From positions 26,341,780-26,405,779 of the forward strand of contig NC_092646.1 of assembly GCF_039555335.1 (NCBI RefSeq): a stretch of DNA of 64,000 nucleotides, given 5' to 3'. This DNA comes from Amphiura filiformis. Its lineage: Eukaryota; Echinodermata; Ophiuroidea; Amphilepidida; Amphiuridae. The number at the start of each line of letters is the position of its first letter. Position 1 is the first letter of the stretch. Positions 61,901 through 64,000 of the stretch are shown here, piece by piece. Position numbers and translations under genes: made by a program. The notes under the pieces are model-generated. The model did no database searches and was not told the origin of the DNA. It saw only the letters and a program-made list of their open reading frames with translations.

Positions 61901-64000
61901 ACCCAAATTGTGAAAAAATCACCCGTCAATTACTATACTCCATTTTAGATCCTGCCCAAAAGTGCCTGCTTTCGATATACCACGTCATATTATGTCAATG
62001 TGTGTTTGAATATCAATATAATGATGTTACTCGCGAATGCACACTAAAACAGCAATTTCCAATTCTACCAGATCTATTTTCTATCTGTTGATCACGACGA
62101 TGTCGATCCTCGTTGAGTACCAAGAGCAACCGCTGGTGGCGCATCTTATTGTGAATCGAGAATTGCCGTATGAAATTGACGTCCGCATTCAGTATCGCCT
62201 GGTATCGCGTCCAATGCCGGTGAAGTAGGTGTGAGGCTCATTCTGACGAGCTCGGAATGTGTACAAGTGGCGAATCGATATAGAGCACGGGGGAGGGGTA
62301 AGCAATCGATTTGAAAATTGCCGAAATGGCTCCCCCATCAGGTCTGGTGCTCAATCATGATCTTCCTCCCCTCAAACGGTCCGCCACGCTACGCTATACT
62401 TTGTGCAAATACTTAATATTTCATGCTTTTCGTTTTTTGTGTGTGTTGTCTTTCCATTTCAGATTTTGTGTCAAATTCATGGACTTTGTTCAGGCTCCTC
62501 GAGTCGCATTCTGCCAGTACTTGGTAGGTTCCAAGCACACGTTCAATACAGTTTACCTTCAGACGTACGTGATAATACGTGTATGACATAATTACCACGA
62601 TTACAGAGATCTTGGTTTCAACCCTCTCTTAATTTCCAATCATTGCATTGCTCTTTGAAACACTTTAAATGTCAAAAATATCATTTATAATAATTTGTCA
62701 TAAATTTGTATTATATCCTGAATTTCAAAAAAAAAATCAAAATTATTTGATATCAGAAGGACATTTTTCGTTTTCAAAATGCAATTTTGATGTGTCCTAT
62801 GTGCTCTCGGGTCCCACAAAAATACTGTGCAAACGTAACGGTTTATTTCTGTTCTTTTTTGTATCCAGATGTTCTATCTATTGTTTCTGGCTTTGTTCTC
62901 ATACATGATGTTATCTGATCAGTTAGCAAGCCGTTGGCCGCAAGAAGTGGAATATGTATTGATGGTTTGGGTTGCAACATTCATTGCTGAAGAAATCCGC
63001 GAGGTACTGAAAACCTTCATTTTTAGTATCATAAGAAAACCCCAATATTATATGACTCAAAAGCTTAAAATTATGTAAGATGCGATGTGGGAAAACGTTT
63101 CTAATATTCATGCACTTTTCCAGGGGTCGATGTCTCTCATGTCCTTTAGAGACTGGAATCAGTTTTTCAGAATGGTCGACTGCAGATCCGTCGAATCAAC
63201 GCTTTTTCAATGGGAAATGAACTTTGCTGTCACCGACGGATCTGCACTCGACAGCTGTTTTTCTCGTTTACGCGTTAGATCAAATATTGCACCGTTTTAG
63301 GAGCAAGACGCAAGTCTTATGCAATGGCATTTCCTGAAGAACGTTAAGTTTGTAGAAATTGGACTCAGTGTGCCAGCTTGGCGAAGAGAGCCGTAACTGT
63401 CTCATAGTATGGGTCGTTGTCGAGTTCCTACGGGAAGATCATTTAAAACAGACCCAAGTTTGAACATGCAGACGGGTGAAGTGCTACACAACAATCTAAA
63501 ACACAAGCTTGAATGGTATCCTGTAAAACCTCTTCTAGAAGCATCTCTGCTTATAGACGAGTACCTCCGACAAAACCAGGGCAAAACGTTAGAATGAAGC
63601 GCACCCTCTACAAATTATTTGCACGTTTAGAAGCAGAGGTGCTTTTAGATGCAGTTTTACGGTTTTTATTGTATGTTGGATACTTTTGGTGCATTGTTGG
63701 ATATGGACACTACATTTCCTAATCGTCAAAGTTATATCAGTTAGTTTGAGTTTAGAAAATTGTTTAATAAATAGTATTTTAAGTTCCCTAAGATAGGGAA
63801 GACCATCGCGTTGTAAAATTAAGTTTTACGAAAAGAGCCATGGTTTCAACTATGTCTTTCTGCAGATGATTGCCCACTCACCGAAAAGATACTTCAGAGT
63901 GCCATGGAATTGGAATGACATCTTCAATCTCACTCTGTTCACCGTTGGTATGATACTTCGTCTCACAGCATTCGGCAGGAATGAGGCTAGGATCATCTTA
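28849..64000 (+). CDS. TRPM-family cation channel with inserted discoidin domain (18 exons, 3' end missing)
   Basis: TRPM channels are tetrameric plasma-membrane cation channels with a large cytosolic N-terminus. Joining the 18 exons below gives 928 codons without a stop, all with GT-AG introns. Approximate residues: Pro/Gln/Asn-rich tail 1-75; SLOG (LSDAT) first half 100-280 (LVLSVTGGAWDF, VISGGAHEGVM, HFIFVDD); F5/8 type C domain 281-428; SLOG second half 428-500 (VVCVLVEGG, VIVADSGRAANV); helical TRPM repeats 500-818; S1 about 830-853, S2 866-881, S3 899-919. No signal peptide is seen, so the N-terminus should be cytosolic. S4, the pore, the TRP helix and any C-terminal enzyme domain lie beyond the window. 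About 30 residues usual before S1 are not found. The helical region (VTWGFIKHLY) recalls TRPM2-like members, but I cannot fix the subfamily. Confidence 0.92.
28922..29363. mobile_element. MITE in TRPM intron 1, GTTTACATTGGGC termini
   Basis: CCCCGTTTACATTGGGCGAA on the left is mirrored by TTGCCCAATGTAAACGTGG on the right, with AGTCGTAATCGA arms inside. TA lies on each side, consistent with a TA target duplication. It begins only 16 bp after the exon 1 donor. Confidence 0.8.
29701..29940 (+). CDS. TRPM exon 2, Pro/Gln-rich N-terminus
   Basis: Eighty codons in phase 0 at both ends. The first part is low-complexity (PNGGSTVNPPPPPQAQPTP and PPTQPPVNPQPQTQPG), followed by a conserved-looking FNGEFKFTEES..KPRPIGNRK stretch that leads into the SLOG domain. 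The donor is GTAGAG at 29,941. A stronger-looking GTAAGG at 29,936 would break the frame with exon 3. This Pro-rich tail is not a usual TRPM feature and is likely disordered. Confidence 0.75.
30515..32330 (+). pseudogene. RTE-like LINE remnant, 5' part (RT region), in TRPM intron 2
   Basis: Multiple frames restore a reverse-transcriptase protein: GRAKRVPKKPWISHEVLDL near 30,540, LGGIPAELVKASG near 31,040, NYRTIAL near 31,200, FVMFIDYTKAFDSV (motif A) near 31,380, GVSHGC (motif B) near 31,565, and a damaged YADD region (LRYAD) near 31,685. Many stops and frameshifts show a dead copy. The phrases are those of endonuclease-type RTE-like non-LTR elements. It is invaded at 32,331 by another LINE tail and resumes at 32,741. 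Confidence 0.8.
32331..32740 (+). mobile_element. 5'-truncated LINE tail inserted in the RTE-like LINE
   Basis: An in-frame C-terminal fragment (DFVVPKFHGQIG.., AWNCLPSNIKS, FKKEVKAHL, then stop at 32,505-32,507) is followed by a 3' UTR and a TAAATAAATATGAAATGAAA tail. TGACA flanks both sides (32,326-32,330 and 32,736-32,740). Removing the insert and one TGACA restores the outer frame from GRQID to NIKEW, which confirms a nested insertion. Confidence 0.85.
32741..32925 (+). pseudogene. RTE-like LINE remnant, 3' part
   Basis: The frame reads NIKEWTGMNLVQAKRLHGL and continues to a Trp-Lys-rich end, as in RTE-like C-termini. A stop follows and the sequence decays into intron. Confidence 0.75.
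33021..33409. mobile_element. MITE with 8-bp target duplication, TTCGCGAA-rich interior
   Basis: CCCGGTCCCCGCACTCCGT is mirrored at the right end, and the arms extend about 45 bp through GTATTCATGCT. CCTACTGG flanks both sides (33,013-33,020 and 33,410-33,417). The interior has repeated TTTCGCGAA or close variants in about 30-40-bp intervals. It ends 90 bp before exon 3. Confidence 0.9.
33500..33686 (+). CDS. TRPM exon 3, SLOG start
   Basis: Sixty-two codons plus one base. It reads FVKVKPDVDVKALCKWMSTE then LVLSVTGGAWDF and VFRKGLVDAA, the opening of the TRPM SLOG (LSDAT) domain, whose Gly-Gly loop is part of the nucleotide-sensing fold. Acceptor TTTCAG, donor GTATGT, phase 0 in and phase 1 out. 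Confidence 0.93.
34374..34573 (+). CDS. TRPM exon 4, SLOG
   Basis: The split codon gives Asp, then LAMVISGGAHEGVMKYTA, the second Gly-Gly loop of the SLOG fold, followed by a charged loop (KGSDDNADP) and GVCGWKCVDDD. Phase 1 in, phase 0 out. In human TRPM2 this fold holds ADP-ribose-type ligands; the ligand here is unknown. Confidence 0.93.
34886..35042 (+). CDS. TRPM exon 5, SLOG up to the discoidin insertion point
   Basis: It reads VAELECRTYFNVTENF, DPNHSHFIFVDD and then ELRVKLEREMR, ending after the first base of a codon at a GTAAGT donor. HFIFVDD is the conserved TRPM strand; the following helix normally leads straight to the IPxVCVxxEGG strand, which here is delayed until exon 8. Phase 0 in, phase 1 out. 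Confidence 0.92.
35245..35824 (-). mobile_element. Penelope-like element remnant with inverted flanks, in intron 5
   Basis: Inverted arms of about 140 bp (35,245-35,386 and 35,685-35,824; GGAAGCAATTTTAGACTTCT, GTTGACCCGG, CAACATCACTAGCAACAACA) enclose about 300 bp. On the minus strand the core reads SAIKEHIDRSKGHQIDWENV, then VLERESKDFPRRVLEAIHI and PRLNRDKGLDIDPVWDNLL, resembling the end of the GIY-YIG-type endonuclease domain of Penelope-like retroelements. The RT part is absent. Terminal repeats in varied orientation are known in this group. Confidence 0.75.
35891..36186 (+). CDS. TRPM exon 6, discoidin (F5/8 type C) domain, first two-thirds
   Basis: After the split Thr codon it reads FGETQYLACKDKV..EQISCSSS, EAWIADVGDGNQWISLDM, RRVNGLQMKGNP, then MWVTKFKVLYSDNERDWKVV. 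These match the F5/8 type C pattern: an opening Cys, the QWISLDM (usually QWLQVDL) strand, and the WVTKFKVLYSDN strand. Ninety-eight codons plus two bases; phase 1 in, phase 0 out. Such domains usually sit outside the cell and bind lipids or glycans; this one lies within a cytosolic region. Confidence 0.92.
36690..37210. repeat. 36-bp minisatellite in intron 6, left part
   Basis: About 14 tandem units of ATTGAGTACTGGTAGCTAGC plus CCAAAATCGGCATTTG, with small variations. Because 36 is a multiple of three, the minus strand is open and reads a 12-residue repeat (ATSTQSNANFRL), but there is no sign of a gene. The array is cut by a LINE and resumes at 45,391. Confidence 0.9.
37211..39105 (-). pseudogene. 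CR1-like LINE, RT and 3' part
   Basis: On the minus strand the LINE reads ELLNKDSNPIPDTENPVDLA from 39,105, then through an in-frame stop near 38,941 into the reverse transcriptase: LKNYRPVANLQLTSK, MLDLSAAFDTVD (motif A), HGLPQGSVIGP (motif B), HVYADDIQIY (motif C). A frameshift near 37,690 leads to a C-terminal part (SLLKELHWLRIKERITFK, FSVAAPYKWNSIPLNIR). The 3' end is an A-rich segment and CTTA/CTAT repeats at 37,214-37,245. The flanks AAATCGGCAT at 37,201-37,210 and 45,391-45,400 are a likely target duplication. Confidence 0.9.
40025..40440. repeat. GGGTCTTTCGGAGCTG-type dispersed repeat, copy 3, reverse orientation
   Basis: CAGCTCCAAAAGACCC and related phrases repeat here in the orientation opposite to 14,765-15,175. 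GGGTATGCTCTCCC on the left and GGAGCATACCCACCAG on the right resemble the termini of copy 2. Confidence 0.6.
41401..41899. mobile_element. MITE, TTCTTCGG termini, TTA flanks, G-rich interior
   Basis: GGGGCTGGCATTTTCTTCGG is mirrored by CCGAAGAAAATGCCAGCCCC. TTA lies on both sides (41,398-41,400 and 41,900-41,902). The interior has degenerate GGGGGGTCATAAAATTTTT units. It is nested in the 5.4 kb TTAA element and related to 2,769-3,083. Confidence 0.85.
42094..42421 (-). mobile_element. tRNA-derived SINE, copy 2
   Basis: Nearly identical to 15,299-15,624 over its length, with the same A-box and B-box (GGTTCGAGTCC) and 3' tail, and lacking the short GCGCTTTCCGGGA segment of copy 1. It differs by a TAGGCCTA insertion at 42,234-42,241. 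It is nested in the 5.4 kb TTAA element. Confidence 0.85.
42855..43674. mobile_element. Foldback element with repeated GCAGGTAATATGGGACA
   Basis: The ends ATAGGGTAGGTGCAGGTAAT and ATTACCTGCAGGTACCCTAT are inverted. The core word GCAGGTAATATGGGACA occurs twice at the left end, once near 43,265, as an inverted pair around CACATG near 43,447-43,482, and inverted near 43,647-43,663. No coding sequence. It is nested in the 5.4 kb TTAA element. Confidence 0.8.
44491..45390 (-). pseudogene. CR1-like LINE, endonuclease part (5'-truncated)
   Basis: The minus strand is open for about 280 codons and reads FYIIIVYRPSPSAVNKFKLS, LLVGDWNVHFDLPT and HILDVVVTRVSD, then a basic linker up to KDMYNVV, where the TTAA element interrupts. 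This is the C-terminal half of an AP-endonuclease domain (GDWN motif) plus the region before RT. The N-terminal half is missing, so the copy was 5'-truncated on insertion. Confidence 0.88.
45391..45551. repeat. 36-bp minisatellite in intron 6, right part
   Basis: Four or so degraded units of the same AAATCGGCAT..TTGAGT(A)CTGGTAG..GCC pattern as 36,690-37,210. The LINE therefore landed inside a pre-existing array. A TAGGCCTA word sits between units at 45,449-45,456. Confidence 0.8.
45556..46212. mobile_element. Compact foldback TTAA element (657 bp)
   Basis: The two arms, each about 300 bp, are inverted copies meeting near 45,890. The ends are GGGATCTAAAATGAGCG and CATACCCCAGCCC. TTAA flanks both sides (45,552-45,555 and 46,213-46,216). 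It is the complete family member that explains the larger 22,988-27,558 copy. It ends 92 bp before exon 7. Confidence 0.92.
46305..46449 (+). CDS. TRPM exon 7, discoidin domain, last third
   Basis: It reads EFDGTSDRDTTVATSRFSS, then VRARFFKIQPTKWHGDKPSM and RFDLLVCK. This matches the end of F5/8 type C domains (FDGNxDRdT, ARYVRxxPxxWH, xxMRxEllGC), with the closing Cys that usually pairs with the opening one. Acceptor CCTAG, donor GTTTGT. Phase 0 in, phase 1 out. Confidence 0.92.
47070..47235 (+). CDS. TRPM exon 8, SLOG second half
   Basis: The split Asp codon leads to VAVVCVLVEGG, AGTPLVIVADSGRAANVLAHA and PNLPNLDE. The VCVLVEGG strand and the SGRAANV helix are the TRPM SLOG C-terminal signature. 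Phase 1 in, phase 2 out. The fold is therefore resumed exactly after the discoidin insert. Confidence 0.94.
47676..48255. mobile_element. MITE in intron 8, TAAAGGAYGT termini
   Basis: TTAAAGGATGTATCCGGCAA is mirrored by TTGCCGGAGACGTCCTTTAA. Inner arms hold ATTCAAATTCCCGGGCGCCG and the inverted counterpart. A second copy with a different centre is at 50,131-50,988. A smaller MITE is nested in it. Confidence 0.85.
47706..47924. mobile_element. Small MITE nested at 47,676-48,255, CCGTAAAACCCC termini
   Basis: CCGTAAAACCCCGTCTACAA is mirrored by TTGTAGACGGGGTTTTACGG, with TA on each side (47,704-47,705 and 47,925-47,926). The TA duplication and 219-bp size fit a mariner-like MITE. Confidence 0.85.
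48319..48485 (+). CDS. TRPM exon 9
   Basis: Completes a Glu codon, then reads STIKAELKEIIRRDVDVDST and IKEAAKKPNLLNIYDG, ending IQAAILEALRR. This matches the helical stretch after SLOG in TRPM proteins (the LLTVF..AILQALL region). Phase 2 in, phase 1 out. Confidence 0.92.
48740..48911. mobile_element. MITE with CCCAGTGGGCACA termini, next to exon 10
   Basis: CCCAGTGGGCACAGGT is mirrored by ACCTGTGTGCCCACTGGG. Inside are repeated ACGTTGTATCAACGTTGA words. It ends 22 bp before exon 10, so the acceptor tract of intron 9 is almost wholly the short remnant between them. Confidence 0.88.
48934..49040 (+). CDS. TRPM exon 10
   Basis: The split Asp codon leads to DEQSIDVNTTLALLWGYHEA then FTYNWK, equivalent to the first ankyrin-like helical repeat of the TRPM N-terminus (LKLAVAWNRVDIA..WQW in TRPM2). 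Phase 1 in, phase 0 out. Confidence 0.9.
49438..49785. mobile_element. Foldback G-rich element, AGGGGCGTCGCTAGA termini
   Basis: AGGGGCGTCGCTAGA and TCTAGCGACGGCCCT are inverted. The interior has G-runs. Related TAGC-type termini occur at 61,211-61,631. No coding sequence; it lies in intron 10. Confidence 0.7.
50131..50988. mobile_element. MITE in intron 10, TAAAGG termini, copy 2
   Basis: TAAAGGGAGTCTC is mirrored by GAGACTTCCTTTA. The inner arms share ATCAAGCACGAATCACATGG, CGCGCCGAAATT and GACGTAATGG with 47,676-48,255. The centre (about 50,310-50,770) is unrelated to the other copy. Confidence 0.8.
51000..51590. other. No gene seen (intron 10)
   Basis: An open frame of 100 codons at 51,160-51,462 begins with a hydrophobic stretch but has no family resemblance and no splice context. 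Its antisense is also partly open. I do not call it a gene. Confidence 0.45.
51598..51703 (-). pseudogene. tRNA-Leu-like pseudogene or SINE head
   Basis: The minus strand reads CCGAGCGGTCTAAGACGCTG, the D-arm form typical of tRNA-Leu and tRNA-Ser, then a long variable region and GTGGGTTCGAACCCCGCCGG, a B-box and T-arm. The acceptor stems do not pair and the D-stem is degraded. It is therefore a pseudogene or the head of a tRNA-derived SINE rather than a working tRNA. Confidence 0.5.
51710..53210. other. No gene seen (rest of intron 10)
   Basis: AT-rich intron without a recognised coding region, RNA gene or element border. Confidence 0.45.
53216..53368 (+). CDS. TRPM exon 11
   Basis: Fifty-one codons: AYNVDELVLGALLRENILKN then QVEFVKLLIDNDVVDLDKC and VTWGFIKHLYSK. 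FVKLL.ENGV and FVTWDTL-like strings mark the TRPM helical region; VTW resembles TRPM2 in particular. Phase 0 at both ends. Confidence 0.93.
53481..54286. repeat. Tandem triplication, 268-bp unit, intron 11
   Basis: Three head-to-tail copies start AGACTATGCCATAGTCGAAT at 53,481, 53,749 and 54,017 and end in GATAGCGAACCCCGAATTT. Only a few substitutions separate them, so the expansion is recent. No coding content. Confidence 0.95.
54695..54751 (+). CDS. TRPM exon 12 (short)
   Basis: Nineteen codons, VNDDAQSLPDHMWRIIESE, phase 0 at both ends. It is assigned from the clean acceptor (TTTTGCAG) and donor (GTATAT) and its place between exons 11 and 13; the sequence itself is only weakly diagnostic. 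Confidence 0.7.
55010..55670. mobile_element. Foldback element with repeated CCATAGTGGCGTAT
   Basis: TATTCCATAGTGGCGTATAG near 55,022 is inverted near 55,638 (ATACGCCACTATGGAATAC). Further direct and inverted copies of the core CCATAGTGGCGTAT lie near 55,352, 55,383 and 55,478. Nothing coding; intron 12. Confidence 0.75.
56093..56360. repeat. Dispersed repeat, copy of 17,716-17,993
   Basis: Begins AGCCAGGTGGTGTATGA and ends GCCGCCTGTGC, matching the other copy nearly base for base. This copy lacks the inverted left arm seen at 17,297-17,401. Confidence 0.85.
56784..56871 (+). CDS. TRPM exon 13
   Basis: Twenty-nine codons plus one base: GNVLDTVQEVMQELAFDKFS then YYHGDNRGQ. This fits the TRPM HHVAQVLRELLGD-type helix before the DPIRDLLIWA repeat. 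Phase 0 in, phase 1 out. Confidence 0.85.
57143..57384. mobile_element. Foldback repeat, GGCCCGTATGCAGG termini
   Basis: GGCCCGTATGCAGG is mirrored by CCTGCGTACGGGCC. The interior AAGTGGACCTTTTTCCAAG and CGATTTTGT words recur at 20,460-20,575. Non-coding; intron 13. Confidence 0.75.
57500..57865. repeat. Dispersed repeat, reverse copy of 11,893-12,258
   Basis: GGGGCCCCAAAATTGCCCTA, CACTGACATGAGTGCACATG and GGCCTGGCCCAGGGCC correspond in inverted orientation to parts of the earlier element. Non-coding. Confidence 0.65.
58001..58205 (+). CDS. TRPM exon 14
   Basis: The split Glu codon leads to KDPVDDPYRHLFIFALLCGY, DEMALYFWEE and PIASALAASNMYKNQSKKIS. This is the conserved TRPM stretch DPIRDLLIWAIVQNRRELAG..IAAALACSKI. 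Phase 1 in, phase 2 out. Confidence 0.95.
58509..58754. mobile_element. MITE in intron 14, CCGTAAAAACTCGATAG termini
   Basis: CCGTAAAAACTCGATAG and GCTTACTATCGAGCGCTTTT on the left are mirrored on the right; arms about 48 bp, 246 bp in all. The terminal CCGTAAAA is shared with the element at 47,706-47,924. TA precedes it; AA follows. Confidence 0.85.
58930..59700 (-). pseudogene. CR1-like LINE fragment, RT C-terminal part
   Basis: On the minus strand, EEVCNLGVILDSCLTMSGHV and LVHAFITSRLDNCNCM are typical of the region just after the RT palm in CR1/Jockey-type elements. After a frameshift it continues LHWLPIRQRIMLHLTYKAL and SFTHVAPALWNNLPLALR to a stop. It is 5'-truncated at about 59,700 and lies in intron 14. 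Confidence 0.85.
59790..59915. repeat. Short direct repeat plus dispersed GGGCTCTG repeat
   Basis: CCCTCACAGACTCACA occurs twice (near 59,794 and 59,833), followed by ACGCAACCTCTCTGGATAGT, the inverted counterpart of the repeat at 5,125-5,285. Confidence 0.6.
60022..60249 (+). CDS. TRPM exon 15
   Basis: It completes a Lys codon, then reads KFAALAYESLDACEATSKTA, SWGDTTCLKLAELSVNLSFI and HAGIQALVDKVWRHGLD. The WGxTTCLxLAL and H.GIQAFLTKVWWG-like strings are the last TRPM homology region before the membrane domain. Phase 2 in, phase 2 out. The donor GTAGGCCTATT carries a TAGGCCTA word at +2. Confidence 0.95.
60260..61205. other. No gene seen (intron 15, first part)
   Basis: No exon candidate with the needed phase 2 borders and a TRPM pre-S1 sequence was found here. 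The sequence is AT-rich with scattered repeat words. Confidence 0.45.
61211..61631. mobile_element. Foldback C/G-rich element, GTAGCGTAGCCAGC termini
   Basis: AGTAGCGTAGCCAGC on the left and GCTGGCTACGCCCCT on the right are inverted. The interior repeats TGCCCC.CCTGACAAA and an AAAATAGTGTAAAATAC word twice. It is a member of the GGGGCGTAGC-type family; non-coding. Confidence 0.7.
62463..62523 (+). CDS. TRPM exon 16, start of S1
   Basis: The split Arg codon leads to FCVKFMDFVQAPRVAFCQYL. FVQAPRVAF aligns with the FFTAPVVVF string that opens S1 in TRPM channels. Phase 2 in, phase 0 out. The joined 28 residues with exon 17 align without a gap. Confidence 0.85.
62655..62846. mobile_element. Foldback TTAA element, solo right-arm fragment
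   Basis: Words such as CAAAATTATTTGATATCAGA and CCCACAAAAATACTGTGCAA match the right arm of 45,556-46,212 with many changes. It lies in the short intron 16, ending about 22 bp before exon 17. Confidence 0.7.
62869..63003 (+). CDS. TRPM exon 17, S1 and S2
   Basis: Forty-five codons: MFYLLFLALFSYMMLSD completes S1; WPQEVEYVLMVWVATFIAEE with IRE is S2 with the conserved E-E-x-R end. Phase 0 at both ends. Confidence 0.93.
63118..63780 (+). pseudogene. Unidentified former coding sequence in intron 17
   Basis: One frame reads GSMSLMSFRDWNQFFRMVDC onward to a stop at 63,298-63,300, continues EQDASLMQWHFLKNVKF to a second stop near 63,395, then NNLKHKLEWYPVKPLLEASL to a third near 63,596. An AATAAATA word follows at about 63,764. 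The frame persists across stops, which hints at a decayed retrocopy or transposon gene. I do not recognise the protein, and chance is possible. Confidence 0.3.
63866..64000 (+). CDS. TRPM exon 18, S3 (cut by window edge)
   Basis: It reads MIAHSPKRYFRVPWNWNDIF then NLTLFTVGMILRLTAFGRNE to the last base. WNxxD and the following hydrophobic stretch are S3. The joint with exon 17 (EEIRE to MIAHS) aligns to the S2-S3 linker of TRPM channels, though shorter. Acceptor TTCTGCAG, phase 0. Confidence 0.93.
   Translation, partial: MIAHSPKRYFRVPWNWNDIFNLTLFTVGMILRLTAFGRNEARIIL

Noticed and set aside
62037-62228. Possible extra TRPM exon (VEYQEQPLVAHLIVNRELPY)
   Set aside because: The text is mildly protein-like, but the phases do not fit between exons 15 and 16 and it does not resemble TRPM pre-S1 sequence. 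Mentioned under the pre-S1 finding only.
63118-63300. Reading 63,118-63,300 as a TRPM exon between S2 and S3
   Set aside because: It starts after a CAG and could be spliced in, but it contains a stop and no S2-S3 linker resemblance, while exon 17 joins exon 18 cleanly.

Overview
The window is nuclear DNA of an animal. It holds one large intron-rich gene set in repeat-packed, AT-rich sequence. The proteins, the repeat types (CR1-like, RTE-like and Penelope-like retroelements, many foldback MITEs, a tRNA-derived SINE) and a pervasive TAGGCCTA word suggest a marine invertebrate deuterostome, perhaps an echinoderm or hemichordate. That placement is inference; nothing here fixes the species.

Region 1 (1 to about 28.7 kb) has no protein-coding gene that I can support. 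It is a mosaic of mobile elements: a 1.5 kb DNA transposon with an 8-bp target duplication (10,023-11,517), a SINE, several foldback MITEs, minisatellites, a dead LINE with a zinc-knuckle region (19.2-20.0 kb), and a 4.6 kb foldback element (22,988-27,558). The last carries a 20-unit satellite rich in AGGTCA/GGGTCA words.

Region 2 (28.85 kb to the right edge) is a TRPM-family cation channel gene on the + strand. I could assemble 18 exons with GT-AG borders and compatible phases into one 928-codon frame that runs off the window inside S3. The order is a short Pro/Gln/Asn-rich N-terminus, the first half of the TRPM SLOG (LSDAT) nucleotide-sensing domain, a complete F5/8 type C (discoidin) domain, the second half of SLOG, the TRPM helical homology regions, then S1, S2 and S3. 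The discoidin domain is coded by two exons flanked by phase-1 introns, so it behaves as a symmetric shuffled module. I know of no TRPM with this architecture; it is the main protein-level discovery candidate.

The introns hold nested elements. Intron 2 carries an RTE-like LINE invaded by a second LINE tail, and a MITE full of TTCGCGAA words. Intron 5 carries a Penelope-like remnant. Intron 6 (10.1 kb, splitting the discoidin domain) holds a minisatellite cut by a CR1-like LINE, which is cut in turn by a 5.4 kb TTAA-flanked element with further elements inside it. In two of these nests, removing the inner element and one target copy restores the outer reading frame.

At the smallest scale, paired repeat copies show filled and empty sites for a six- or seven-base insertion turning TA into TAGGCCTA. 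This suggests that the abundant TAGGCCTA word arises by a recurrent micro-insertion process.
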